DNA of 64,000 nucleotides from Bradyrhizobium sp. (GCF_022844465.1 NZ_JALHLP010000018.1:1-64000), one strand, 5' to 3'. Positions 1-7,988 are shown, counted from the stretch's first letter. Translations and numbers: made by a program. Notes: generated by a model not told the origin, from the letters alone.

Positions 1-804
1 GGCCGGCCGCGGCGGCGTTGCCGCCGTCACCCTCGGCCGCGGCTCGGTAGGCCTGGCTTCGGCGCGCGCTTCGGCCGCCCTGTTTTCGGAAGCCTTGGCC
101 ACCTCTCGCGCCGTCTGGTCCTGGCTTGCCTTGAGCTGCGCGATGGCGGCCTTCAGCGCCTCGAGCTGCTGGCCCATCGCGGCGAGATCGCGCGCCATCG
201 ACTGCATCTGCGCGGCTTCCGCCGAAGCGGCGGCCGCCACGGCGGGCTCGGGCTGCGCCGGCCGGGTGGCGGGCTGCTCGGTCATGGCGGCCTTGGGCGC
301 GGGCGCGCCGTCCTGTCCGGCGGCGGGCTTGTCCGAAGCCTTGTCCGGGGACGACAACGCCGCCAGCACGAAGGGCGGCGCCCAGCCGGCGGCCATCGCC
401 CTGGCGTGGTCGCCATAGTGCTGCCAGGCGGCGGCGCCGATCGCGCCGCACAGGCCGAGCAGAGCGAGGGCAACCGGTTTGACCCATCTGGCAGAAGGCG
501 GCTCGGCGAGCGGCGCGATGTCGGCGGGCCCGGTTTTCTCGACCCTGATGCCGCCGACATCGATATCGGCGATGCCGCGGACATCGGCGGCGCGAGGCGC
601 TGCCGTGATTTCGGCCGAAGGTGCGTCCACCTTGATCTCGGGGGCGCGCCCCTCGGGCGGCAGCGCCGGGGGCTGCGCTTGGGCGGCAGGGCCGACGGGA
701 TCGTGCACCAGCGGCGGCGCCTTGTCGGCATGCGCGGCGAGAAGCGTTTCGATCGCGGAGATGTCGTGCGGATCGGTCTGGTCTGGCGTTGGCCTGGCTT
801 GCAT
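1..804 (-). CDS. Membrane-anchored Ala/Pro-rich hypothetical protein (runs off window start)
   Basis: The frame is open from an ATG at 804 to the first base of the window, so the C-terminus is missing. I do not recognise a functional family. The visible 268 residues are an Ala/Pro-rich cytoplasmic stretch (about 1-105), one hydrophobic helix at about 108-128 (VKPVALALLGLCGAIGAAAW), and an Ala/Gln/Lys-rich segment (about 200-255) with heptad character, suggesting a coiled coil. The layout of low-complexity tail, one membrane span and coiled coil fits an envelope or scaffold protein, but that is inference. The overlapping plus-strand frames at 95-936 are compositional shadows. Confidence 0.6.
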   Translation of the reverse strand, partial: MQARPTPDQTDPHDISAIETLLAAHADKAPPLVHDPVGPAAQAQPPALPPEGRAPEIKVDAPSAEITAAPRAADVRGIADIDVGGIRVEKTGPADIAPLAEPPSARWVKPVALALLGLCGAIGAAAWQHYGDHARAMAAGWAPPFVLAALSSPDKASDKPAAGQDGAPAPKAAMTEQPATRPAQPEPAVAAAASAEAAQMQSMARDLAAMGQQLEALKAAIAQLKASQDQTAREVAKASENRAAEARAEARPTEPRPRVTAATPPRPA

Positions 805-1019
805 GGAAGCTCCCTGGCTCGGCCCGATGTCACCCTGGTTCGGGCGGCGAGCGTAGCTGCTGCGTCGATAACCCCCGGCCCCCGATCGACACCGCCAGCC
901 GGGTTTGACCAAAGCAAGGCACCGCCAAGGCGTTGACATGGAGAGGTTGCGGCCGGCGTTCCGGTGTTCCCAGCGGGAACCGGACGCATGACGGGCGCGG
1001 CGGCAGCGGCACGAGGCCT

Positions 1020-1253
1020 TCAGTGCGGCTTGCCGAGCACGAAGGCGAACGGCATGACGAAGATCTCCTCGTCGAGATCGTCGCTGACATGCACGACCCA
1101 GTCGCGCCAGTCCTCGGCGTTGCGTTGCCGGATCAGCGCCTGCACGATGCAGGCGGCGTAGTCGCGGGCCTCGGCGAGGTCGCTGACCGCGACGCCGGAC
1201 CGATCGATCCGGACTTCCCGTGAGCTGGAGCAGTGGAAATAGACCTTGGCCAT
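1020..1253 (-). CDS. DUF6894-type small protein
   Basis: This 77-residue protein begins MAKVYFHC, and the family-like pattern is a short beta strand, an acidic/basic middle and a second strand near the end. The ATG at 1253 follows a GGAGACC-like ribosome site; the longer open frame up to 1355 has no support. Proteins of this type are abundant in Bradyrhizobium and Methylobacterium and have no established function. It lies in the same direction as the membrane-anchored gene at 1-804, with a gap of about 215 bases. Confidence 0.6.
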   Translation of the reverse strand: MAKVYFHCSSSREVRIDRSGVAVSDLAEARDYAACIVQALIRQRNAEDWRDWVVHVSDDLDEEIFVMPFAFVLGKPH

Positions 1254-1444
1254 GACCGGTCTCCTGCGATGCCCTGCGGCGCGGGTTGCGAACTGCCTGC
1301 AGGGTGAGGACAAGCCTAGCCGCACCGGAGCCTGCCCATCCGTGATCCATCTCACACCGGCCTCGTTAGTGTTTTGTTAACCACCGCGGAGCCAGACTTG
1401 ATGTCATCGAATCGCAGCGGAACCGGACCCGAGCCGGCAGTTGC

Positions 1445-1486
1445 AAGAGAAGGCCGGCGGCGTCATGCCCGCCGGCCTTTTCTCTT
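1445..1486. terminator. Strong hairpin, terminator-like in both directions
   Basis: AAGAGAAGGCCGGCGG pairs almost perfectly with CCGCCGGCCTTTTCTCTT across a short loop. T-rich flanks occur on both strands. No convincing gene ends here, apart from a possible 39-codon minus-strand frame (1463-1582) that stops inside the stem. Confidence 0.45.
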
Positions 1487-1620
1487 GGGATCTTTCTTGG
1501 GATCGCCCGTTGGCGAGCGCGTGCCCGACGGCACGCTGCGAAATCGCCCCGGCGCGACCATCATTTGGACATCTGCCGGCATAGCATCGCAAGTCGTGCG
1601 TGTTGCGTGGAGTATTGACG

Positions 1621-1800
1621 ATGGAAGCCGAGCTTCAGACCAAGGCGGAGAAGTACGAGACCAGGGCTTCCCGCTGCGAGGATCAGGCCCGGCAGGCCTC
1701 CGCCAAGGCGCAGCAGACCTTCTACGAGGTGCTGGCCGGCTACTACCGCGGCCTCGCGACCGATTTCCGCCAGGTGCTGGAGAAGCGGAAGACGGCGTGA
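1621..1800 (+). CDS. Small hypothetical helical protein (59 aa)
   Basis: The protein starts at the ATG at 1621 (MEAELQTK) with GTGGAG about 9 bases upstream. It is charged and almost entirely helix-forming (Ala, Glu, Lys, Gln, Arg), with no signal peptide or membrane span. A single heptad-like helix pair is likely. I do not recognise the family. A dispersed palindromic repeat follows directly after the stop. Confidence 0.55.
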   Translation: MEAELQTKAEKYETRASRCEDQARQASAKAQQTFYEVLAGYYRGLATDFRQVLEKRKTA

Positions 1801-1832
1801 GCGGCGAATAGCGAATGGCGAATGGCGAGTAG

Positions 1833-1858
1833 GGTGGGTTAGCGCAGCGTAACCCACC
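1833..1858. repeat. Dispersed palindrome, copy 1
   Basis: GGTGGGTT and AACCCACC flank a 10-base centre (agcgcagcgt). Near-identical copies lie at 2359-2384 and 3870-3895. It is preceded at 1804-1832 by short gcgaatgg repeats, which are also seen at 34881-34938. Confidence 0.8.
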
Positions 1859-2065
1859 GTTTTTTCGCGAGCGAGCGTGCGCTTGATGCGCCGCATTGCA
1901 CCGGCGCCCTGCGACTTCTCGAAATCCCCATCGGAATCCAATTTCAAGCGACGATCTCCGGCGCGTTCGCGGCAATAAATTTTTCCCGCGCCGCGGCCTC
2001 GCGCGCTTAACGCATTGGTGAGGTGTTGCGGTCATTTTCACGGCCTCACTCAACAGGGAGGCACC

Positions 2066-2344
2066 ATGTCTGACGTCACCATTCCGGGCGGCCGCATTCG
2101 TTCGTTCGTCGAGCGGATCGAGAACATCGACAGCGAATTGCAGGGGCTGAACGAGGGCAAGAAGGAGGTTTTTGCGGAGGCCAAGGGCGAGGGCTTCGAC
2201 GTCAAGATCCTCAAGGAGATCGTCAAGCTGCGCAAGCAGGACCAGGGCGAGCGCGACGAGCGCGAAAGCCTGCTCGATCTCTACATGCGCGCGATGGAAA
2301 CCGCGCCGCCGGAAAAGCCGGCGAAGGCCGCGAAGGCGGCGTGA
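2066..2344 (+). CDS. gapR: GapR-family nucleoid-associated protein (DUF2312)
   Basis: The protein has 92 residues starting MSDVTIPGG, with AGGGAGG just upstream of the ATG at 2066. The core matches the DUF2312/GapR pattern: an N-terminal helix (SFVERIENIDSEL), then EVFAEAKGEGFDVKILK and RKQDQGERDERESLLDLY. In Caulobacter, GapR is a small DNA-binding protein that tracks overtwisted DNA ahead of polymerases and supports replication and transcription. The C-terminal KPAKAAKAA tail is a lineage-specific basic extension. It stands alone, with dispersed palindromes on both sides. Confidence 0.85.
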   Translation: MSDVTIPGGRIRSFVERIENIDSELQGLNEGKKEVFAEAKGEGFDVKILKEIVKLRKQDQGERDERESLLDLYMRAMETAPPEKPAKAAKAA

Positions 2345-2358
2345 GCGGGGCAAAGTAG

Positions 2359-2384
2359 GGTGGGTTAGCGCAGCGTAACCCACC
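2359..2384. repeat. Dispersed palindrome, copy 2
   Basis: GGTGGGTT ... AACCCACC with the same 10-base centre as copy 1. It begins 14 bases after the gapR stop. Confidence 0.8.
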
Positions 2385-2477
2385 GCCGCTCTCGCGAAAC
2401 AACGGTTGGCCCGGCGCAAGCGCGGCGGTATCTGCCTGGACTTCCGTGGTGTTGCGGTGGCGATCATCGTCCACACT

Positions 2478-3080
2478 TCCGCGATCTCGCGGCGCGGATG
2501 CGCCCGAGGTTTGCATCTTCGTTTGCCCTCGGAAAAACGAGAGGGCGCAGGGAAGGCCGGGTGCGCGCTGCACCCGCGGTCTCGTGTGCAATGGTGGTAG
2601 AAGAGGCGCACACGAGCATACAGGTCCAGCGGGAGCATCCCGGCCTTCCCTGCGCAGTGGCTTTACGGCTTATAACGTGATCTCCCCGGAGAACGGCTGT
2701 TTTGCCTCCGTCATCGGCGGGACACCTCCCGCCAACTTGGCGCCAGCACCGCGACGCCAGGACCACACGCCTTCGCCGTACGCCCCGGTCAACATCGTCT
2801 CTTTGACCTCGGCGTCCACCGCATCCCACCGCGCGTTCGTGACGTGCGCACGCCCCTCTCATCGGGTGAGACGCGCGGAGTTAAATCACTGATTTGCCCG
2901 ACGACGGAAGGGGGAATCTTTTTCACGCGGGCACTGGACAGGGTTTTGGTGATTTGCCCGTCGGGTTACTGTGTCGCAGGCGGCGCGGCGAGATTTGACT
3001 TGCGCGTGAAGCGACGCAGCCGGCAGCGGAGGCGGGTCACGGCGGGCGGGCGGAGTTCAAGGAGTGCATGAGCAGGCGCG
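2478..3080. repeat. Probable degenerate dispersed intergenic element
   Basis: This stretch has no credible gene. Its plus-strand frames translate into Arg/Ser/Pro-rich fragments resembling spurious hypothetical proteins that, from memory, recur many times in Bradyrhizobium genomes (for example the fragment HPGLPCAVALRLIT). That recollection is the only basis for calling it a repeat; no second full copy is present in this window. Frames are broken by stops throughout. Confidence 0.4.
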
Positions 3081-3188
3081 GCTTCGATCTATCTGGATTC
3101 AGCTGACTTCGCGGAGTTCATGAAGGCGGATAACGAGGACGGCAAGGCGCTGAAGTCGCTCATTCTGGCAAAACAAGGATCCGCGAAA
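3081..3188 (+). pseudogene. Possible C-terminal remnant of a tricarboxylate-binding (Bug/TctC-type) protein
   Basis: An in-frame stretch, reading IYLDSADFAEFMKADNE and continuing to the start of the next gene, has the look of the C-terminal helix of periplasmic Bug/TctC solute-binding proteins, where a (Y)xDxxxFxxFxxxD pattern is common. No upstream part is visible. The frame is fused in phase to the following reductase gene. The assignment is weak. Confidence 0.22.
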
Positions 3189-3869
3189 ATGGCGTTTCGT
3201 GTCTTGATCATCGGCGGTACGGGGCAGGTGGGAGCCGCGGTGGTGCGCGCACTGGCGGCGGAGCCGTCCTGCGCTGAAATCGTGATGGTCAATCGCAGGG
3301 CGATTCCGGCAACCGCTGACGCCAGCGTGCGGCAGGTGGTCCTGGATACGGCAGCTGCCGGGTTTCCAGCAGAAGTGAGCAAGCTTGCGCAGGGCATGGT
3401 TGCGCAAGGCGGTCTCGTCCATGGAGCGTCCTGTGTCGGCGTCGGTCAAGGCAGCATGAAGTGGAGCGAGGAGGAATTAAAGGCCCTCGAAATTGGCGTG
3501 GTCGGCGGCTTTGCCCGCGGTTGTCGGGCGGGGGGCATCACACGGTTTGCTCTGCTCTCGGCCGTGGGAAGCAGCTCAAAAAGCAGGATTCGCTATGTGC
3601 GCGTCATGGGGCTGAAGGAAGAGATGGTTCAAGGGACAGGCTTCCAGCGCCTCGCGGTTTTTCGTCCCGGAATTATCTCAGGGAATGCTCACACGCCGCG
3701 CTATGTGGCCTGGTTGGGGCGCCTCGTTCCCGGCCGTTTTGGCACGATTGAACAGGACGATATCGCGAGCGCCTTTGTCGCTGAGTTCGTCAGCAGCCCG
3801 GCGCCAAACGGGGTTGTGTATTTCGAAAATGGGGCGATGAGACAGAGGTCTCGTGCGCTTAGCGAGTAG
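3189..3869 (+). CDS. NAD(P)-binding Rossmann-fold protein (atypical SDR, HTATIP2-like)
   Basis: The protein has 226 residues starting MAFRVLIIGGTGQVG, where GGTGQVG is the dinucleotide-binding loop at residues 9-15. Other features fit an atypical short-chain dehydrogenase: FALLSAVGS after the fourth strand, a YVRVMGLKEEM segment that supplies the Tyr-x-x-x-Lys-like pair, and an RPGIISG loop. The substrate is unknown. The upstream in-phase extension to 3120 is excluded because it reads into apparent remnant sequence. It is followed at once by a dispersed palindrome and then by a convergent gene. Confidence 0.7.
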   Translation: MAFRVLIIGGTGQVGAAVVRALAAEPSCAEIVMVNRRAIPATADASVRQVVLDTAAAGFPAEVSKLAQGMVAQGGLVHGASCVGVGQGSMKWSEEELKALEIGVVGGFARGCRAGGITRFALLSAVGSSSKSRIRYVRVMGLKEEMVQGTGFQRLAVFRPGIISGNAHTPRYVAWLGRLVPGRFGTIEQDDIASAFVAEFVSSPAPNGVVYFENGAMRQRSRALSE

Positions 3870-3950
3870 GGTGGGCTAGCGAAGCGTAACCCACCGGCTT
3901 GGTCACTTGGAATGGCGGATTAGGCCTTCGGGTAATTCGCCCTACGCTTA
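3870..3950. repeat. Dispersed palindromes, copy 3 plus companion element
   Basis: GGTGGGCT ... AACCCACC (3870-3895) has the same design as copies 1 and 2. It is followed by a second imperfect inverted repeat, GGCGGATTA ... TAATTCGCC, up to about 3950. The pair separates two convergent genes. Confidence 0.7.
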
Positions 3951-3960
3951 CTTTCATTGC

Positions 3961-4944
3961 CTAGTCACTTACTTGGTGCCATTCGCCCTTTGTGTTCTTC
4001 ATATCTCGATGACTTGTGCCGTTATCCCAATTCAGGCACGTTCTCACGTCTTTGAATTCGTTAAACTCGCAAGTCTCCCGTCGAATGATCTTTCCGTTTA
4101 AGTCTTCGACGATCTTTAAAAAACCGTCCTTCCCGCTGCGGAGCGTAAACGTAACCGCGATCGTACACGTTTTACGTTCGGGCTCGCAAAATCGCGCAAA
4201 GTTGGCCTTTCCATTGTTTTGACTAGCTGAAAGGCTCGTAGCCTTTTCAACAACTTCGTTCCACGTCGGCACGGTTCTGGAAGCTTGGGCTCCCCCAGGC
4301 ACAAGTTGAACGGGCTCGTCCAAGGTCTGACGAGATACAGGTTGATCGGCTGCTATCTGCGGAATCTGGGCAGGCTTACCCACCATCGTTACACCCATCG
4401 ACTGAAGGTCTTGAGGACTGAGCCAGACCATCTCGCTGGGCGGCGTCACAACCATTCGTCCAATGATCGCGGGCGGAACCCCTAAATCCTTTGCAACGCG
4501 TGCCATTGAAACTGTGGCAGCGCCCGACTGAACTGTCTCAGAGCCTGTTTTGTCAGAAGCACCGTGCACACCAATTCGCGCGGTATAATTTGCGAACTTA
4601 GTTTGACCGGCCGCAAAGATTAGGAAGCATGCAGACGCGCAAGTCGCGTTGTTCCCCACATTGGTCGAGATTTTTGCAAAACGCACGGCATCCGCAAGCT
4701 TAATTCCTTCCAGAAGACTCCCGCCTTCAGAATTCAGGCGAATATTTGCAACGAGCTTGCCTACATCGTTTGCCGATTTGATCGCCGCTTTCAACGTGTC
4801 GCTGTCGCCCTCGATTATCTCGCCGGACAGTATAACGAGGACCCTACCATCCTTCGCCGCAGTGCTCTTGAAATCGGCTGCCAGAGTCGGGTGAACAAGG
4901 CCGCAACCAAGCGACAGCCACAGAGCGCATAAAGTTGCCTTCAT
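3961..4944 (-). CDS. Secreted ClpP-like (crotonase-fold) serine protease-like protein
   Basis: The protein has 327 residues with a signal peptide (cleavage near LAA at 21-23). The ClpP-like core shows an oxyanion-type NSEGGS (71-76), CASAC with candidate nucleophile Ser104, and GVHG with candidate base His127. This fits predicted periplasmic ClpP-class proteins (COG3904). Residues from about 245 to the end form a separate Cys-containing domain I cannot name. Base composition is visibly more AT-rich than the surroundings, suggesting transfer. It lies about 140 bases downstream of the CBASS patatin gene on the same strand, but no link to CBASS is established. Confidence 0.65.
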   Translation of the reverse strand: MKATLCALWLSLGCGLVHPTLAADFKSTAAKDGRVLVILSGEIIEGDSDTLKAAIKSANDVGKLVANIRLNSEGGSLLEGIKLADAVRFAKISTNVGNNATCASACFLIFAAGQTKFANYTARIGVHGASDKTGSETVQSGAATVSMARVAKDLGVPPAIIGRMVVTPPSEMVWLSPQDLQSMGVTMVGKPAQIPQIAADQPVSRQTLDEPVQLVPGGAQASRTVPTWNEVVEKATSLSASQNNGKANFARFCEPERKTCTIAVTFTLRSGKDGFLKIVEDLNGKIIRRETCEFNEFKDVRTCLNWDNGTSHRDMKNTKGEWHQVSD

Positions 4945-5087
4945 AAGGCATCACCCCCTCGCGCGATTCTTCCGCAACTCATGCGCGCATGCAAGGGGAT
5001 TTCCCCCAAATAGGAACACGGTAGTTGGATGATCGTAGCGAAATCCGAGCGGTGTCATGATACTCTCAGATACCGCTTCGCTACTTC

Positions 5088-6158
5088 CTATGTCGGCGAT
5101 AGTGGCTGAGGCCTGTACTTCGGCGCACGTGTAGTGAGAAAGCTAGTCGCAAGTTCATCGCCGTGTTTGTCAACGATCGATCGCGCTGCAGGAACAAGTT
5201 CGTCCAGAGACCTACGGAAATCGTCGAGAAGGATTGGCTTGGGATTTGCCGGTGGATCAATACGCCGAACGGCTGGTGGACCGAGCAGAAGTCGCGCTTG
5301 GTTGGAGGCTGATAGAGATTGCAGGCGCATAGCTGCGAAAATCACGTCGGCCCAAGCTAATTTCCCACCTGCATTTAGTCGGTCATCTGAGACGATGTAC
5401 GGATCTTCACCGCAGCCTAGGCTCATAACATCGATTTGATCGCGTTCGAGATCAAAGCACACTAGCGCTTCAATGACCGCGAGCATCACGGGATTGTTGG
5501 CCCAGACACCGCCGTCCACCAGTGTGTAACCTTGGTGTTCTAATGGGCGGAAATAGGTCGGGGCAGCGGAAGTCGCGAGAGCGACCTTCACCATCGGTTC
5601 AAAGCGATCTATCTTGTAGTCGGGATGATGTGGTGTTTTGAAAACGAAGACTTCGCTGTGTTTGCCTTCAAATGCTGGAATACATAGACGGACAATTGAG
5701 TCTCCTAAGAGCTTCGCTCCCAACGCGTCAAGAAGAAGACTCTCTAATGCCGCTCGCTCGTAGTGATAATGAAGGAAGCTTCGCTTGGCTCGCCACCAGT
5801 TGCGCATGCGGCCAACCGGCGACTCTGTCGGTTTTGGAAAGACATCCGCGCCGCGATGAGCATAAAGGTCCGCAAGAGACGCCGCAGTTAGGCCGGCTCC
5901 GAGCCCGAGCGCCAGGATGCCTCCGGTTGAAGTGCCGACGACGAGATCGAAGTAGGAGGCGATGGATCGTCCGCCCAGATAGCGCCGCTCAAGCTCGGCC
6001 AGGACGGTGGCGGGGAATAATCCTTTGATGCCGCCGCCATCCACCGATAGGATCCGAAAACGCCGGTCCTTCGGCCAAGCCTGTGGAATTCGGCGTTGCG
6101 CAATCGCTCCCGTCGAACGCGCCTCTCCGGGTCTGAATTCTCTTGCGGTTTCGGACAT
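5088..6158 (-). CDS. capV: CBASS effector: patatin-like phospholipase (CapV-type)
   Basis: The protein has 356 residues. Patatin motifs are complete: oxyanion loop DGGGIKG (40-46), nucleophile elbow GTSTG with Ser77, and catalytic Asp in DGG (215-217). In CBASS, such phospholipases are switched on by the cyclic nucleotide made by the CD-NTase after infection; they degrade membrane phospholipid and kill the infected cell. It is the last gene of a CD-NTase, E2, patatin operon. The ATG at 6158 has GGAGA upstream, and no later Met precedes the oxyanion loop, so the start is well constrained. The C-terminal 100 residues are family-typical but not individually assignable. Confidence 0.88.
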   Translation of the reverse strand: MSETAREFRPGEARSTGAIAQRRIPQAWPKDRRFRILSVDGGGIKGLFPATVLAELERRYLGGRSIASYFDLVVGTSTGGILALGLGAGLTAASLADLYAHRGADVFPKPTESPVGRMRNWWRAKRSFLHYHYERAALESLLLDALGAKLLGDSIVRLCIPAFEGKHSEVFVFKTPHHPDYKIDRFEPMVKVALATSAAPTYFRPLEHQGYTLVDGGVWANNPVMLAVIEALVCFDLERDQIDVMSLGCGEDPYIVSDDRLNAGGKLAWADVIFAAMRLQSLSASNQARLLLGPPAVRRIDPPANPKPILLDDFRRSLDELVPAARSIVDKHGDELATSFLTTRAPKYRPQPLSPT

Positions 6159-6616
6159 GCGTTGCGTCTCCTATCCGGGTGGCGGCCCGGACCGCGGAAT
6201 TCGCCGGTGATCTGCCAATACTCGAAGAACAGCAGCCATTCCGACGTCCATGGAATGATCGTCGAGGCGATCGATTGCTCCGGGGTCCAGAACATCTGTT
6301 TCGGATCCCAAAGGCATAGGGCTGGCCAGGCAGGATTTCGATCGTTCCAATAGATGTGCGGCAGGAACTTGTCGTCGCGCAGCGCCTCAGCGCCGATGGG
6401 CGGGTCGACGATGTGGACGGTTACGTACGGATTTTCGAGCATCCAGCCGTCGAAAATCGTTCGCCTGAAGTAGACAATGCGAATCCGATAGGTTTTGCCG
6501 GCGGGCTTGACCGGCCCTTCCCAAATACCGATCCAGTCAGCCTTTGCCGTCAGTTCGAAGTCTGGGAAGACCGGCCGGATGGCGGCGTCCTGCTCATCGA
6601 CGCTTAGGTAGGTCAT
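5888..6616 (-). CDS. CBASS stand-alone E2-like conjugating protein; frame overruns into the patatin gene
   Basis: The E2-like part is about 148 residues. It contains an LPHIYW ... PALCLWDP segment, with candidate catalytic Cys101, and a C-terminal helix (IIPWTSEWLLFFEYW) typical of minimal CBASS E2 proteins. In type II-short CBASS this protein conjugates or primes the CD-NTase C-terminus to raise cyclic nucleotide synthesis. The start overlaps the CD-NTase end by 23 bases. The open frame does not stop near 6171, where one is expected, but continues about 280 bases out of phase through the patatin start, giving 242 residues. A single missing base near 6175 would explain this. Confidence 0.75.
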   Translation of the reverse strand: MTYLSVDEQDAAIRPVFPDFELTAKADWIGIWEGPVKPAGKTYRIRIVYFRRTIFDGWMLENPYVTVHIVDPPIGAEALRDDKFLPHIYWNDRNPAWPALCLWDPKQMFWTPEQSIASTIIPWTSEWLLFFEYWQITGEFRGPGRHPDRRRNACPKPQENSDPERRVRRERLRNAEFHRLGRRTGVFGSYRWMAAASKDYSPPPSWPSLSGAIWADDPSPPTSISSSALQPEASWRSGSEPA

Positions 6617-7877
6617 CAGGATGATCGCCGAAGAATTTGTGCGACGGTGCCGACCTCACACCGCTGGGCGTGGCCGACATGCCGACAACCGCTGCGGGGA
6701 TCGCTGCCTTACCGGGCAGGTAGCGGCCGCCGGCGCCACCGACGTCTTTCGCTGCCCGGTCGACATATTCCTTCACGACCGATCGCGCCGGCTTTTCGCC
6801 GAACAGGTCTTCCAGAATCTTCTGCGTCTCAGGCAGCGCGATGTCTCCTCGCAATCGCTCGAGCTTGGCGGCAAAGGTTTTGAGCTCTTCGATGAAGACG
6901 CGCTGATCGTTAAGATCCGCTGGCCATCGGTCCGTGAGTACGTCTTCGGGGCACATCGGGTTGCGTTCGAAGACCTTCCGACCGACGCTTTGAGCGGTTT
7001 GCAGAACGGCGAGCATGGCACCGACCTGATGGCTGAGCTCTTCGGATAGCGAGTTCGTGCTGTTGGCATGCCGCGCGACATAGAACGCGAGGAGCACAGA
7101 CGGCGGCAGGCGCCGTCCGGCATGCCGCTTGTCGTAGGCCAGGTTGCGCCACCGCTTGATAAGTTGCAGTGCGATGACGGCCCGCGATTTGCGGTAGGCC
7201 GGGCATTGGTCGGGGACAGGGAGCGCGTCGGCGCGCTTCTGCAGGAGCGCCATTCGGCCGCGATCGTAGTCTAGCGAGCGTTTCTCGAAAAACGTTCCGA
7301 AATTCTGATCGGGGGGCGTCTGCTGGATGAACCACTGTGCGAAACCATGGGGGTTGGCGTGCAGCGCCAGCTTCGGCTCCCGCGGATCCTCGGGCTTCGA
7401 ATGGAAGATCAGACCAGTCTTTTCGTTGCGACCAATGAGCCGGACGGTGGGGGTCACATCGAGATGCATGCCGTCGTAGTAGACGGTGCTGCAACGGGTC
7501 TTGCGGTCGACCTTGTTGTGGTAGCGGGAACCGCGCTCGGCACGGATAGCGTTGTCCAACGTGGACAGAACGAATTCCGGATCGACGTCGGCGCGATACG
7601 CTAGTTGCGCCATAACGTCGATGTCGAACTCGTCATCGGTGGAGTGGCGGGCGACTGTCGCGCCGATAGCGAAACCTCCCTGCGCGTAGAAGTCGATGAC
7701 GAGCCCGAACAGGGGACTGTCATCGCGCTCAAGCCAATCGTGAATTGCGTGGTAGTGATCGACGGCCAGTTGATAATCGGTCGGACTAAGCTGAATACGC
7801 ACGGCGACGTCGGCCAGCATCACGTCGAGGGCGCTATAGCTGGCGGTTTCGCGTAGGTAACGATCCGTGTAGTTCAT
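6594..7877 (-). CDS. CBASS CD-NTase (cGAS/DncV-like nucleotidyltransferase)
   Basis: The protein has 427 residues. The nucleotidyltransferase signature is present: GG at 67-68, metal-binding acids Asp85 and Asp87 in DEFDIDVM, and a third acid Asp140 in MHLDVTPTV. CD-NTases make cyclic di- or trinucleotides on phage infection to activate a co-encoded effector, here the patatin. The C-terminus ends in a Gly/Ala/Ser-rich tail, which would be the target of the adjacent E2-like protein. The ATG at 7877 follows GAGGGA. I cannot assign the clade or the product by eye. It is first in its operon, 111 bases downstream of the ribonucleotide reductase gene. Confidence 0.87.
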   Translation of the reverse strand: MNYTDRYLRETASYSALDVMLADVAVRIQLSPTDYQLAVDHYHAIHDWLERDDSPLFGLVIDFYAQGGFAIGATVARHSTDDEFDIDVMAQLAYRADVDPEFVLSTLDNAIRAERGSRYHNKVDRKTRCSTVYYDGMHLDVTPTVRLIGRNEKTGLIFHSKPEDPREPKLALHANPHGFAQWFIQQTPPDQNFGTFFEKRSLDYDRGRMALLQKRADALPVPDQCPAYRKSRAVIALQLIKRWRNLAYDKRHAGRRLPPSVLLAFYVARHANSTNSLSEELSHQVGAMLAVLQTAQSVGRKVFERNPMCPEDVLTDRWPADLNDQRVFIEELKTFAAKLERLRGDIALPETQKILEDLFGEKPARSVVKEYVDRAAKDVGGAGGRYLPGKAAIPAAVVGMSATPSGVRSAPSHKFFGDHPDDLPKRR

Positions 7878-7930
7878 GGTCGTCCCTCACTACAACTTTA
7901 GCTTTAATTCACGATTCGTTCCTTGAAGCA

Positions 7931-7962
7931 CTTTCCGGCAGTCGCCGCCGACCGCCGGAAGA
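7931..7962. other. Hairpin between nrdJ and the CBASS operon
   Basis: CTTTCCGGCAGTCG pairs with CGACCGCCGGAAG around a short loop. T residues follow only on the plus strand, so it is a weak terminator at best for the minus-strand nrdJ transcript. It may act as a boundary or mRNA end-stabilising stem. Confidence 0.4.
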
Positions 7963-7988
7963 CTCTTTTAACGATGGGGCTAGCTAAC

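Noticed and set aside
1463..1582. 39-codon basic frame ending in a hairpin (minus strand)
   Set aside because: Its stop lies inside a terminator-like stem, but it has no ribosome site and no recognisable relative. The evidence is too thin for a gene call.
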